Below are positions 18,098-26,549 of a stretch of DNA of 64,000 nt, one piece after another (position 1 is the stretch's first letter; every line of letters starts with the position of its first letter). The DNA comes from Vibrio algivorus (GTDB taxonomy: Bacteria; Pseudomonadota; Gammaproteobacteria; Enterobacterales; Vibrionaceae). Position numbers and translations under genes: made by a program. The notes under the pieces were generated by a model. It saw nothing but the letters and a program-made list of their open reading frames with translations, made no database searches and was not told where the DNA came from. The stretch is taken from assembly GCF_002218005.2 (NCBI RefSeq), contig NZ_AP018678.1, forward strand, positions 1,054,001-1,118,000. The letters are read 5' to 3'.

Positions 18098-18514
18098 ATG
18101 AATGAAGAATTGCACTTTGATAATTGCCTTATTGTGGGCAATGACCTGTCAAGTTCTGGGGTAATGCTTAACCTAGTTGAATCGCTCGGCTTATTTGAAA
18201 ATATTGATGTTAGCAGTAGTAATAATGCTCTTCTTTACTTACAAGCTAATATTGTCGATTTGCTCATTATTCGTGGCAGTTGTTGTAATGTTGCAGATGT
18301 AATCTCTCAAGCGAGACTTTTTGGGTTTTCAGGTAAAGTAGTTATCACTTTTCAAGAGCAGGGCATTAGCTTTAATAATACTATTAAGTCTATTGCTGAC
18401 GGCTATATAGATGAACATTGCGCACATGAGGTTATTCGTAGTTGCATAAAAGCAATTTTACAGGGTTACTCAGTATACCCAATTGACGATGATCGGAAAG
18501 AAATAGCAGCGTAA
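18098..18514 (+). CDS. Degenerate receiver-like protein, NarL/FixJ type without DNA-binding domain
   Basis: The 138-residue protein has the alternating strand-helix pattern of a response-regulator receiver domain: CLIVGND (10-16), VDLLIIRGS (53-61), GKVVITF (79-85), ADGYIDEH (100-107). In a working receiver the residue at R59 would be the phosphorylated Asp, and Lys would stand near 105-106; both are replaced. The end, CIKAILQGYSVYP, resembles the linker that precedes the HTH in NarL/LuxR-type regulators, but translation stops soon after and no HTH follows. It stands alone between icd and cspD, with no clear ribosome site. It may be a phosphorylation-independent binding protein or a stable remnant. 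Function unknown. Confidence 0.6.
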   Translation: MNEELHFDNCLIVGNDLSSSGVMLNLVESLGLFENIDVSSSNNALLYLQANIVDLLIIRGSCCNVADVISQARLFGFSGKVVITFQEQGISFNNTIKSIADGYIDEHCAHEVIRSCIKAILQGYSVYPIDDDRKEIAA

Positions 18515-18592
18515 GTTATCATCATTAGAATTAGACTTATGCTGCTGAGGTAGGTAACGAAAAGATAAATGAGAAGTTTGTTATCTACTCTA

Positions 18593-18814
18593 CTATTTGC
18601 TTTGATCGCCATCTAGTGGCATGACAAGACTAGCATGAGAGCCTTTAGGCCCTTTTTCAACTTCGTAGGATACTTGTTGTCCTGCTTTTAACGTTCTATA
18701 CCCATCCATTTGAATTGTCGAGTAGTGAGCGAAAATATCACCTTCTTCTCCTTCTGGACAAATGAAACCAAATCCTTTGGCATTGTTAAACCATTTAACG
18801 GTACCTGTAGCCAT
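18593..18814 (-). CDS. cspD: Cold-shock-like protein CspD
   Basis: This 73-residue cold-shock domain protein has RNP1 KGFGFICPEG and RNP2-like IFAHYSTIQ motifs. Its C-terminal tail (LVMPLDGDQSK) and its position divergent from clpS identify it as CspD rather than a true cold-shock protein. In E. coli CspD inhibits replication in stationary phase and is degraded by Lon. The start follows GAGGGATGTAAAGC. Confidence 0.93.
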   Translation of the reverse strand: MATGTVKWFNNAKGFGFICPEGEEGDIFAHYSTIQMDGYRTLKAGQQVSYEVEKGPKGSHASLVMPLDGDQSK

Positions 18815-19166
18815 GCTTTACATCCCTCATGCTTTTTAACGATATAACGGTTAGTTTTTTAACCACTCTCAGAACACAATTTAGACAATCAGGGCTAACA
18901 GTCAATAGTTGTTGGTAATAATTATCGGTTAAATAACAAAAATAGCGATGTGAGTTTAACTTTTACTTAACATTGAGTTTTCTCATTTACATCGTTTAAT
19001 GGTAGTTTGAGAGTGGATTGCTTTCTTTTTAAGCTGTTAGTCTGCAAGTGTAACGGAATAGCAATCTTTTATTTGCAGGGATACAATTGGTGGATTAGTC
19101 TCTAAATAAGAAGGCAGGTTGATAGGTTTGTTTTCTATCAATGTTGGTCATAAAGTAGAATTAAAC
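18815..19166. other. Divergent intergenic region, cspD / clpS
   Basis: These 352 bases contain no gene I can support. An in-frame extension of clpS back to 19119 exists but lacks family similarity and a ribosome site. The region should carry the promoters of both genes; no specific operator was recognised. Confidence 0.4.
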
Positions 19167-19487
19167 ATGAATAAGCAATACCAATGGACTTCACCAGATA
19201 TTGATCTTCTGGAAGATGAGAAGACCAAATTGAAGCCACCGGCGATGTATCATGTGATACTTAATAATGATGATTACACGCCGATGGATTTTGTAATTGA
19301 AATACTTAGTCGTTTTTTCTCTATGGATTTGGAGAGTGCGACTCAAGTAATGTTAAAAGTGCATTTTGAGGGTAAAGCAAGTTGTGGCACATTTACGGCT
19401 GAAGTTGCTGAAACAAAAGTGATGCAAGTCACTATGTATGCTCGTGAAAATGAACATCCCTTACTATGTACAATGGAACAGGTGTAA
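19167..19487 (+). CDS. clpS: ATP-dependent Clp protease adaptor ClpS
   Basis: This 106-residue adaptor delivers N-degron substrates to ClpAP. The family core is complete: PAMYHVILNNDDYTPMDFVI with the substrate-pocket Asp residues, KVHFEGKASCGTFTAEVAETKV and the C-terminal ARENEHPLLCTME. The start at 19167 gives exactly the E. coli length. clpA follows 85 bases later on the same strand. The tRNA-dependent transferases aat and bpt, which make ClpS substrates, lie just beyond at 22567-23984. Confidence 0.97.
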   Translation: MNKQYQWTSPDIDLLEDEKTKLKPPAMYHVILNNDDYTPMDFVIEILSRFFSMDLESATQVMLKVHFEGKASCGTFTAEVAETKVMQVTMYARENEHPLLCTMEQV

Positions 19488-19572
19488 TGCCTTTTATTCT
19501 GATTGGTATCACCTAGATGACTGAAGCTTTAGCTGGATATGAACATAGTAATTGTTCTTTGGGGAGGTAGCT

Positions 19573-21840
19573 ATGCTAAATAAAGAACTAGAAATGAGCT
19601 TGAATAGCGCATTCATGCGTGCCAGAGAGAAACGTCATGAGTTTATGACTGTTGAGCACCTTTTATTAGCGCTGCTTGATAATGATTCGGCTCATGAAGC
19701 TTTATCGGCTTGCCAAGCAGATATTGATACATTACGTCAAGAACTCGATGCTTTTATTGAGCAAACGACCCCTTTGATCCCAACCGCTGATGAAGAGCGT
19801 GAAACTCAGCCAACTCTAAGCTTTCAACGAGTATTGCAACGTGCAGTATTCCATGTTCAATCTTCTGGCCGTAGTGAAGTTGCAGGTGCCAACGTACTTG
19901 TTGCCATCTTTAGTGAGCAAGAATCACACGCCGCCTATCTTCTAAAGAAAAATGACGTTAGTCGACTTGATATCGTTAATTTTATTTCTCATGGCATCCG
20001 CAAATCAGGTGGTGATGTAGATGGTAGCCAAAGTGATATCACTGGCGAGCAACCGCAAGAGAATAGTTCTGAAGAGCGTCTAGATAGTTTTGCTACAAAC
20101 CTAAACGAAGTGGCTAAAAAAGGACAAATCGATCCTCTGATTGGTCGTGATGTTGAACTTGAGCGTACCATTCAAGTGTTATGTCGCCGTCGTAAGAATA
20201 ACCCATTATTAGTAGGTGAGGCCGGTGTCGGTAAAACGGCAATAGCGGAAGGTTTAGCTTGGCGTATTGTTGAAGGTAACGTGCCTGATGTCATTAAAGA
20301 TAGTGTAATTTATTCACTGGATATCGGTTCGTTATTAGCGGGCACCAAATATCGTGGTGACTTTGAAAAACGTTTTAAAACCATTTTGAAGCAGCTCGAA
20401 AAAGAGAAAGATACTATTCTCTTTATTGATGAAATTCATACCATTATCGGTGCAGGAGCTGCCTCTGGTGGGCAGGTAGATGCGGCGAACCTTATTAAAC
20501 CGCTACTCAGTAACGGTAAGCTACGTTGTATCGGCTCAACGACTTATCAAGAATATAGTAGCATTTTTGAGAAAGAGCGCGCGCTGGCTCGACGTTTCCA
20601 AAAAATTGATATCTTAGAGCCTTCAATTGACGATACGACGAAAATTCTTATCGGCCTTAAGAGCAAGTATGAAGAGCACCATCAGGTTCGTTTTAGTAAT
20701 AAAGCGCTACGTGCAGCCGTGGAGCTTTCTGCTAAATATATTAATGAACGTCATCTGCCAGATAAAGCGATCGATGTTATTGATGAAGCGGGCGCACATT
20801 GTCGATTAGCACCTGTGAGTAAGCGTAAGAAAACTGTCAATGTAGCTGATATTGAAGCGATAGTGGCTAAGATTGCTCGGATCCCAGAAAAGTCAGTATC
20901 TTCTTCAGATAAAGAAGTTTTGTCTCGCTTGGATAGCCGACTTAAGTTATTGGTATTTGGACAAGATCCAGCTATTGAAGTGTTATGTGAGGCAATTAAG
21001 TTAACTCGAGCGGGTTTAGGCCACGATAACAAACCGGTTGGTTCATTCTTGTTTGCAGGCCCGACCGGGGTCGGTAAAACAGAAGTGACGGTGCAATTAT
21101 CTAAGCTACTAGGAGTTGAACTACTACGTTTTGACATGTCGGAATATGGTGAGCGTCATTCAGTTAGTCGCTTAATTGGAGCACCTCCGGGTTATGTTGG
21201 TTATGACCAAGGTGGCTTATTAACAGATGCGGTGATTAAACATCCTCATTCAGTTGTCCTACTTGATGAAATTGAAAAAGCACATGGAGATATCTTCAAC
21301 TTGTTATTGCAAGTGATGGATAACGGGACACTGACCGATAACAATGGTCGTAAAGCCGATTTCAGAAATGTAATCTTAGTGATGACAACCAATGCGGGTG
21401 TTCAAGAAACTGAGAAGCAATCTATGGGCTTGATTCAGCAAGATAATAGCCATGATGCAATGGCTGAAATCAAGAAAGTCTTTACACCTGAATTCAGAAA
21501 CCGTTTAGATAATATCATTTGGTTTAACAGCTTGAGCGAAGAGATGATTCACCAAGTGGTGGATAAATTCATTGTTGAGTTGCAAGCGCAACTTGATGGT
21601 CGTGGTGTTTCAATGGAAGTCTCAGAAGAAGCTCGTCATTGGTTAGCGAAAAAAGGCTACGATAAAACCATGGGGGCAAGACCTATGGGGCGTGTCATTC
21701 AGGATAAATTGAAAAAACCACTGGCTAATGAGTTGTTGTTTGGGTCTTTAGTTGATGGCGGCACAGTAAAAGTAACGCTCAATCGAAAAGGTGATGAACT
21801 GGAATTCACTTACTTAAATCAAGAAGAAGCCGTTCATTAA
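19573..21840 (+). CDS. clpA: ATP-dependent Clp protease ATP-binding subunit ClpA
   Basis: This 755-residue AAA+ unfoldase feeds proteins into the ClpP chamber. It has the N-terminal Clp_N repeats (AREKRHEFMTVEHLLLALL), two ATPase modules with Walker A motifs GEAGVGKTA and GPTGVGKTE, matching Walker B elements (LFIDEIHT and VVLLDEIEKA), and the C-terminal D2-small domain KGYDKTMGARPMGRVI. The start at 19573 is favoured by GGGGAGG six bases upstream and gives the family N terminus MLNKELEMSLN. A terminator follows. Confidence 0.97.
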   Translation: MLNKELEMSLNSAFMRAREKRHEFMTVEHLLLALLDNDSAHEALSACQADIDTLRQELDAFIEQTTPLIPTADEERETQPTLSFQRVLQRAVFHVQSSGRSEVAGANVLVAIFSEQESHAAYLLKKNDVSRLDIVNFISHGIRKSGGDVDGSQSDITGEQPQENSSEERLDSFATNLNEVAKKGQIDPLIGRDVELERTIQVLCRRRKNNPLLVGEAGVGKTAIAEGLAWRIVEGNVPDVIKDSVIYSLDIGSLLAGTKYRGDFEKRFKTILKQLEKEKDTILFIDEIHTIIGAGAASGGQVDAANLIKPLLSNGKLRCIGSTTYQEYSSIFEKERALARRFQKIDILEPSIDDTTKILIGLKSKYEEHHQVRFSNKALRAAVELSAKYINERHLPDKAIDVIDEAGAHCRLAPVSKRKKTVNVADIEAIVAKIARIPEKSVSSSDKEVLSRLDSRLKLLVFGQDPAIEVLCEAIKLTRAGLGHDNKPVGSFLFAGPTGVGKTEVTVQLSKLLGVELLRFDMSEYGERHSVSRLIGAPPGYVGYDQGGLLTDAVIKHPHSVVLLDEIEKAHGDIFNLLLQVMDNGTLTDNNGRKADFRNVILVMTTNAGVQETEKQSMGLIQQDNSHDAMAEIKKVFTPEFRNRLDNIIWFNSLSEEMIHQVVDKFIVELQAQLDGRGVSMEVSEEARHWLAKKGYDKTMGARPMGRVIQDKLKKPLANELLFGSLVDGGTVKVTLNRKGDELEFTYLNQEEAVH

Positions 21841-21880
21841 TCTCATATAGAGATGTGTGATAGTCTTATGAATGATATGG

Positions 21881-21913
21881 AAAGCTCTTACCTGAAAAGG
21901 TAGGGGCTTTTTT
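21881..21913 (+). terminator. Terminator of clpA
   Basis: AAAGCTCTTACCT pairs with AGGTAGGGGCTTT (wobbles) across a GAAA loop, followed by TTTTG. Confidence 0.85.
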
Positions 21914-21947
21914 GTTGTGGTCGATTCCTGATAGAGAAAGAAATACT

Positions 21948-22108
21948 TATACCCAAGTAACTTCAAGATGCGAGTATCAGCAAGAATAAAACAAACTTTA
22001 GGCAAGGCAAATTGAATATGATCATTATTCTATATCTGTTCAATTTAACGCGGCATAAAGGTTTGGATGATAGCTCTGAATTCTGCATCTTGAAGTCACT
22101 TGGGTATA
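21948..22108. repeat. Palindromic intergenic repeat, family A, long copy 1
   Basis: The 161-base element has inverted ends TATACCCAAGTAACTTCAAG and CTTGAAGTCACTTGGGTATA. Inner arms include CAAGAATAAAACAAACTTTA and GATGATAGCTCTGAATTCTGC. The centre folds as AAATTGAA (22009-22016) with TTCAATTT (22039-22046). The copy at 24006-24179 is the same element in opposite orientation, with a different but again self-complementary centre. Confidence 0.85.
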
Positions 22109-22153
22109 TACCAATCAAATTCATTAGGTGACCAAAATGGTTATTTAGGACAT

Positions 22154-22182
22154 AAAAAAACCGAAGCCTGAGCCTCGGTTTT
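22154..22182 (-). terminator. Terminator of infA
   Basis: On the minus strand AAACCGAGGC pairs with GCTTCGGTTT around TCAG, followed by TTTT. Confidence 0.9.
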
Positions 22183-22229
22183 GAATTTAGATTTAAATGG
22201 ACATCATAACCATTTAAACATTTAATTTA

Positions 22230-22448
22230 TTAACGTGCGCGGAAGACGATACGGCCTTTAGATAAATCGTATGGAGTCATTTCTACAGTCACTTTATCAC
22301 CCGTTAGGATACGGATGTAGTTTTTACGCATTTTGCCAGAAATGTGTGCCGTTACTACGTGACCATTTTCTAATTCTACGCGGAACATAGTGTTTGGTAA
22401 TGTGTCAAGGACAGTGCCTTGCATCTCGATTACGTCTTCTTTTGCCAT
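22230..22448 (-). CDS. infA: Translation initiation factor IF-1
   Basis: This 72-residue OB-fold protein binds the ribosomal A site with IF-2 and IF-3 during initiation. The sequence MAKEDVIEMQGTVLDTLPN and the ending VEMTPYDLSKGRIVFRAR are the family hallmarks, at the usual length. It lies downstream of bpt on the same strand, as in other gammaproteobacteria, and ends at a strong terminator. Confidence 0.98.
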   Translation of the reverse strand: MAKEDVIEMQGTVLDTLPNTMFRVELENGHVVTAHISGKMRKNYIRILTGDKVTVEMTPYDLSKGRIVFRAR

Positions 22449-22566
22449 TTAATCCTCTTACCGAAATTTGGCTTATTCTTAACCGCTAGATTGAGCAGTC
22501 AATTTAGGGGTAATAATGCTCCAACAATGAATAAATATATGCAGGAGTTTAAAGTTGTTGCGTATT

Positions 22567-23259
22567 CTACCCTTGCCAACGCTGATTTACTAGCTTTTGA
22601 TGACGTTGAAAGCGAACTTTGTAGTTCATTGCTGGACAATCATCAATTTGATAACCCAAGTAAAGCCATTGTTTATGCATTCTCTCACATTGCTTTAATT
22701 GTAATAGAACACACAGGGTACCTAGTGATAGTGGGTGCTCAGGCTCATAAAAGGTATAGAATGCACTTAGAGAGTTAGGTAGGCAATCTGTGACCGCTAC
22801 CGCGATGAGCGTATCGTTTTCATAAACATGTAAGAACTGAGGTTGAATCCAGTCAGCAAGAATAAAGCTTTCAAAGATGTCTTTATTGGCTGGGAACATA
22901 CTGCCATTTTGGTGTCTCGTTTCAATATACCGTTCGTATAAATTAAACCAATTTTCATCAAGTTGTGGTTTTAATTCCCATAAAAGTTGATCCGCTTTAT
23001 TGAGTAATCGTCTCTGACTTTTTGAGTATTGAATATCTGGGATTGATACACGAATAGGTTGGCAAGCCTGACATGTATCGCAATGAGGTCGATAGATCAT
23101 TTTGCCACTGCGACGAAAGCCATTCGCAAGAAAAACTTCATATTGACTAGGAGTATGTAAGCCTTCGTCTAAAATAACCGCGACACGTTCTTGCTGATTT
23201 TCTAAATAACTACATTGACTAGAAGGGGTTAGGCCGATTTTGATTTGGTTCGATTCCAT
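22567..23259 (-). CDS. bpt: Aspartate/glutamate leucyltransferase (Bpt)
   Basis: This 230-residue enzyme transfers leucine from tRNA to proteins with N-terminal Asp or Glu, creating degrons for ClpS/ClpAP. Family features are the N-terminal CSYL segment, the cysteine cluster HCDTCQACQPIRV and the C-terminal LGYQIDDCPAMNYK. It starts 5 bases after the aat stop, so the two transferases are surely co-transcribed. In Vibrio vulnificus the homologue was shown to have this activity; substrate choice here is inferred. Confidence 0.94.
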   Translation of the reverse strand: MESNQIKIGLTPSSQCSYLENQQERVAVILDEGLHTPSQYEVFLANGFRRSGKMIYRPHCDTCQACQPIRVSIPDIQYSKSQRRLLNKADQLLWELKPQLDENWFNLYERYIETRHQNGSMFPANKDIFESFILADWIQPQFLHVYENDTLIAVAVTDCLPNSLSAFYTFYEPEHPLSLGTLCVLLQLKQCERMHKQWLYLGYQIDDCPAMNYKVRFQRHQKLVNQRWQG

Positions 23260-23264
23260 CTTTT

Positions 23265-23984
23265 TTACCCTTCGATGAGCTCAAGTGTACATGGCGTAAA
23301 GTCAGTGTTTATTGGTTTACTTTGTAATTGCTTTATTAGCGATATGAAGTCGGACCGTGCGACTTCGCTGACACCTAATTTTTTTAAGTGAGGATTCATT
23401 ATTTGGCAGTCTATGAGTTGTCCCCCAACATGAGCAAAGTGATTACATAGATACCAGAAGGCAACTTTAGAAGCATTGCTTTCAAGTGAAAACATCGATT
23501 CACCGCAAAATAGTTGACCTAATTTAATTCCATATAAACCACCAATTAAAGTGTCATTGCGCCAAACCTCAACTGAATGACAATGACCTAATTTGGTTAA
23601 TTCGATATAAGCATTAATCATTTCTTGCGTGATCCAGGTTTCCTCGATAGGCCGAGTGCTAGCGCATAGCGTAATTACTTGTTCGGTTGCTTGATTTAAA
23701 GTGACGGTTAAATTATTACGACGAATATGCTTTCTTAGACTTTTGGAAGGGGAAAATTGATTAGCTTCTATCACAGCTCTCGTCGCTGGGCTCCACCACA
23801 AAATGGGGTCTTGTTCTGAAAACCAGGGAAATATGCCACTTCTATAAGCCTTGATAATTCTCTCTGGGCTGAGATCACCGCCGAAAGCTAATAACCCATC
23901 TGGTTCAGTGAGTGCTGATTCCACATCAGGAAAAGTCTCTTTATAGTCATCTAAGCAAGGCAAGTAGATAGTCACGGCAAGCAT
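23265..23984 (-). CDS. aat: Leucyl/phenylalanyl-tRNA--protein transferase
   Basis: This 239-residue enzyme adds Leu or Phe from tRNA to proteins with N-terminal Lys or Arg, the classical bacterial N-degron step. The family signature is visible: LLAFGGDLSPERIIKAYRSG, FPWFSEQDPILWWSPATRAV, and the active-site region VEVWRNDTLIGGLYGI with GELFCGESMF-like GQLFCGESMFS. The start has no strong ribosome site; a GTG three codons in is an alternative. It is first in the aat-bpt-(infA) series. Confidence 0.95.
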   Translation of the reverse strand: MLAVTIYLPCLDDYKETFPDVESALTEPDGLLAFGGDLSPERIIKAYRSGIFPWFSEQDPILWWSPATRAVIEANQFSPSKSLRKHIRRNNLTVTLNQATEQVITLCASTRPIEETWITQEMINAYIELTKLGHCHSVEVWRNDTLIGGLYGIKLGQLFCGESMFSLESNASKVAFWYLCNHFAHVGGQLIDCQIMNPHLKKLGVSEVARSDFISLIKQLQSKPINTDFTPCTLELIEG

Positions 23985-24005
23985 TCTATTTATTAATCAA
24001 TTAAT

Positions 24006-24179
24006 TATACTCAAGTGACTTCAAGGTGCAGAATTCAGAGCTATCATCCAAGTCTTTAAACAAGGAAGATTCGAGTAGGAATGTAAGCACCTTTCAAACG
24101 AATCTGACGTAGTGTAAAGCCTTGCCTAAAGCTTGTTTTATTCTTGCTGAAACTTGCATCGTGAAGTTACTTGAGTATA
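24006..24179. repeat. Palindromic intergenic repeat, family A, long copy 2 (inverted)
   Basis: The ends are TATACTCAAGTGACTTCAAG and GTGAAGTTACTTGAGTATA. Compared with the copy at 21948-22108 the element is reversed: the AGAATTCAGAGCTATCATCC arm is on the left and the TTTATTCTTGCTGA arm on the right. The centre folds as AGATTCG (24067-24073) with CGAATCT (24099-24105). It lies between aat and aroA. Confidence 0.85.
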
Positions 24180-24269
24180 AATGATAGCAAGATTTACACT
24201 AGCACTAAATCTTGTTTTTCGTTAATCTCAAAAGCATTAACAGCTTATTAGCAAGGAATATGAAAACCA

Positions 24270-25556
24270 ATGGAAAGCCTTACTCTTCAACCTATCTCAA
24301 AAATCTCCGGTGAAATTAACCTTCCGGGGTCAAAAAGTGTTTCAAATCGGGCTTTATTATTGGCCGCTTTGGCGACAGGCACAACACGCTTAACCAATCT
24401 GCTAGACAGTGATGATATTCGACACATGCTGAACGCTCTGACCAAACTAGGTGTCGCATTCCAATTGTCTGAAAATAAAACCGTGTGTGAAGTGCAAGGT
24501 ATCGGTGGTGCTTTTACCTTAGATACGTCACTTGAACTATTTCTCGGTAATGCTGGTACAGCAATGCGTCCTCTAGCAGCGGCGTTGTGCTTAGGTAAAG
24601 GGGAGTTTGTATTAACCGGTGAACCTCGGATGAAAGAGCGTCCAATTGGCCATTTAGTTGATGCACTACAACAAGCTGGAGCTTCGATTGAATATTTAGA
24701 AAATGAAAATTATCCACCAATCAAAATAACGGGTACAGGGTTGAAATCTGGTTCAGTGACAATCGATGGTTCTATTTCAAGCCAATTTCTAACCGCTTTC
24801 CTCATGTCTGCGCCCCTTGCAGATGGTGATATTACCATTCACATTGAAGGTGAATTGGTCTCTAAGCCATATATCGATATTACTTTAGACATCATGGCTA
24901 AGTTTGGCGTTAATGTCATTAATGAAAATTATCAAACATTTACTATTCTTGCTGGTCAAACTTATCAGAGTCCAGGTCAATTTTTAGTCGAAGGTGATGC
25001 GTCTTCAGCTTCTTATTTTCTTGCGGCTGCCGCGATTAAAGGCGGAGAAATTAAAGTAACGGGTATTGGTAAAAACAGCATTCAAGGTGATATTCAATTT
25101 GCAAACGCTTTGGAAAAAATGGGTGCGGAAATTGAATGGGGCGAGGATTATGTACTTTGTCGTAAAGGGCAGTTGAATGCGATCGATATGGATTTTAACC
25201 ACATTCCAGATGCGGCAATGACTATTGCAACGGCGGCATTATTCGCAAAGGGCACAACATCCATTCGTAACGTATATAATTGGCGAGTAAAAGAAACTGA
25301 CCGTTTATCTGCAATGGCAACTGAATTAAGAAAAGTTGGCGCAGAAGTCGAAGAAGGGCAAGATTACATTACTATTACTCCTCCAACGCAACTAAAGCAT
25401 GCCGCGATAGATACTTACGATGATCACCGTATGGCAATGTGCTTTTCTCTTGTAGCACTCAGTGATACAGCTGTGACTATTAACGATCCAAATTGTACTT
25501 CTAAGACTTTTCCAAATTACTTTACAAAATTTAGTGAATTAAGCCAGTTGGTCTAA
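24270..25556 (+). CDS. aroA: 3-phosphoshikimate 1-carboxyvinyltransferase (EPSP synthase)
   Basis: This 428-residue enzyme makes EPSP from shikimate 3-phosphate and PEP in aromatic amino acid synthesis. Both family signatures are visible: LPGSKSVSNRALLLAALATG (residues 18-37) and LFLGNAGTAMRPLAAAL, with the late RVKETDRLSAMATELRKVGA and DDHRMAMCFSL. The AAGGA upstream is about 13 bases from the ATG, a rather long spacing. serC, its usual upstream partner, is not adjacent. A half repeat and a terminator separate it from cmk. Confidence 0.97.
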   Translation: MESLTLQPISKISGEINLPGSKSVSNRALLLAALATGTTRLTNLLDSDDIRHMLNALTKLGVAFQLSENKTVCEVQGIGGAFTLDTSLELFLGNAGTAMRPLAAALCLGKGEFVLTGEPRMKERPIGHLVDALQQAGASIEYLENENYPPIKITGTGLKSGSVTIDGSISSQFLTAFLMSAPLADGDITIHIEGELVSKPYIDITLDIMAKFGVNVINENYQTFTILAGQTYQSPGQFLVEGDASSASYFLAAAAIKGGEIKVTGIGKNSIQGDIQFANALEKMGAEIEWGEDYVLCRKGQLNAIDMDFNHIPDAAMTIATAALFAKGTTSIRNVYNWRVKETDRLSAMATELRKVGAEVEEGQDYITITPPTQLKHAAIDTYDDHRMAMCFSLVALSDTAVTINDPNCTSKTFPNYFTKFSELSQLV

Positions 25557-25579
25557 TATTAAATCTTTCAATTTCTTTT

Positions 25580-25636
25580 GCCTAAAGGTTTGGATGATAG
25601 CTCTGAATTCTGCACCTTGAAGTCACTTGGATATAA
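25580..25636. repeat. Palindromic intergenic repeat, family A, half copy
   Basis: GCCTAAAGGTTTGGATGATA... to CTTGAAGTCACTTGGATATA reproduces the right half of the copy at 21948-22108 almost exactly. The left half is missing. Confidence 0.75.
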
Positions 25637-25651
25637 GTAGAATATTTATTC

Positions 25652-25677
25652 AGCCTCACTTAACGTGGGGCTTTTTT
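25652..25677 (+). terminator. Terminator of aroA
   Basis: AGCCTCAC pairs with GTGGGGCT (one wobble) around TTAAC, followed by TTTTTT. Confidence 0.88.
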
Positions 25678-25829
25678 AGGTTGGGATAAAATTTCAGTTG
25701 GTTTGATTATTATTGGATATATTGACTAATAATCCATGCATAGATGAGCTAATTTCGCTATAATTTTGCGCTTAAAATACGTCATGTTTCTTGAGCATAG
25801 TTTGCTCACATAGATCCCGGAGAAAATGT

Positions 25830-26510
25830 ATGTCACCTCAAAGCCCGATTATCACCGTAGATGGGCCAAGTGGCGCAGGGAAAGGTACCCTGTGTATGAT
25901 GCTTGCGGATAAGTTGAATTATCATTTACTTGATTCAGGCGCAATCTATCGTGTATTGGCGTTAGCTGCCATTCATCATGGTGTAGATACAGAATCAGAA
26001 GATGCATTAGTACCACTAGCGAATCACCTTGATGTGCAATTTATGGCGGAAGGTGACTTGGTACGAGTCATTTTAGAGGGTGAAGACGTATCGAAAGAAT
26101 TACGTAAGGAAGAAACAGGTACTGCTGCCTCAAAAGTCGCTTCTTTACCGAGAGTACGTGAAGCATTGCTACGTCGCCAACGCGCATTTAGTGCAGAGCC
26201 AGGCTTAGTTGCCGATGGTCGAGATATGGGAACGGTTGTTTTCCCGGATGCTGAAGCAAAAATTTTCTTGGATGCAAGTGCCGAAGAAAGGGCACAACGC
26301 CGCTTGAATCAGTTGCAACTAAAGGGCTTAAGTGGTAAATTCGACCAACTTTTATGCGATATTCAGGAACGTGACGATCGTGACCGCAACCGTGCTGTTG
26401 CTCCTTTACGTCCAGCTGATGATGCATTAGTGATTGATTCTACATCACTTTCTATTGATGAAGTGGTAGAAATCGCGCTAAAATTTATAGAATCTAAACT
26501 CACTAAGTAA
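25830..26510 (+). CDS. cmk: Cytidylate kinase
   Basis: This 227-residue NMP kinase phosphorylates CMP and dCMP. The P-loop DGPSGAGKGT lies near the N terminus, and DGRDMGTVVFPDAEAKIFL and RDDRDRNRAVAPL are family segments. The start at 25830 is supported by CGGAGA six bases before it and by the family N terminus; an upstream in-frame start at 25791 adds a basic stretch unlike the family. The cmk-rpsA-ihfB-lapA-lapB-pyrF order matches E. coli. Confidence 0.96.
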   Translation: MSPQSPIITVDGPSGAGKGTLCMMLADKLNYHLLDSGAIYRVLALAAIHHGVDTESEDALVPLANHLDVQFMAEGDLVRVILEGEDVSKELRKEETGTAASKVASLPRVREALLRRQRAFSAEPGLVADGRDMGTVVFPDAEAKIFLDASAEERAQRRLNQLQLKGLSGKFDQLLCDIQERDDRDRNRAVAPLRPADDALVIDSTSLSIDEVVEIALKFIESKLTK

Positions 26511-26549
26511 GCGTTCGTTTTTAGGAACAACGATATTTAGTGATAAGGA

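Noticed and set aside
22419..22778. Open frame of 119 codons on the plus strand
   Set aside because: It lies antisense to the end of bpt and the infA start, has no family resemblance and no ribosome site.
25722..25764. TTGACT and TATAAT upstream of cmk as a promoter
   Set aside because: The spacing is 31 bases; only the -10 might be real.
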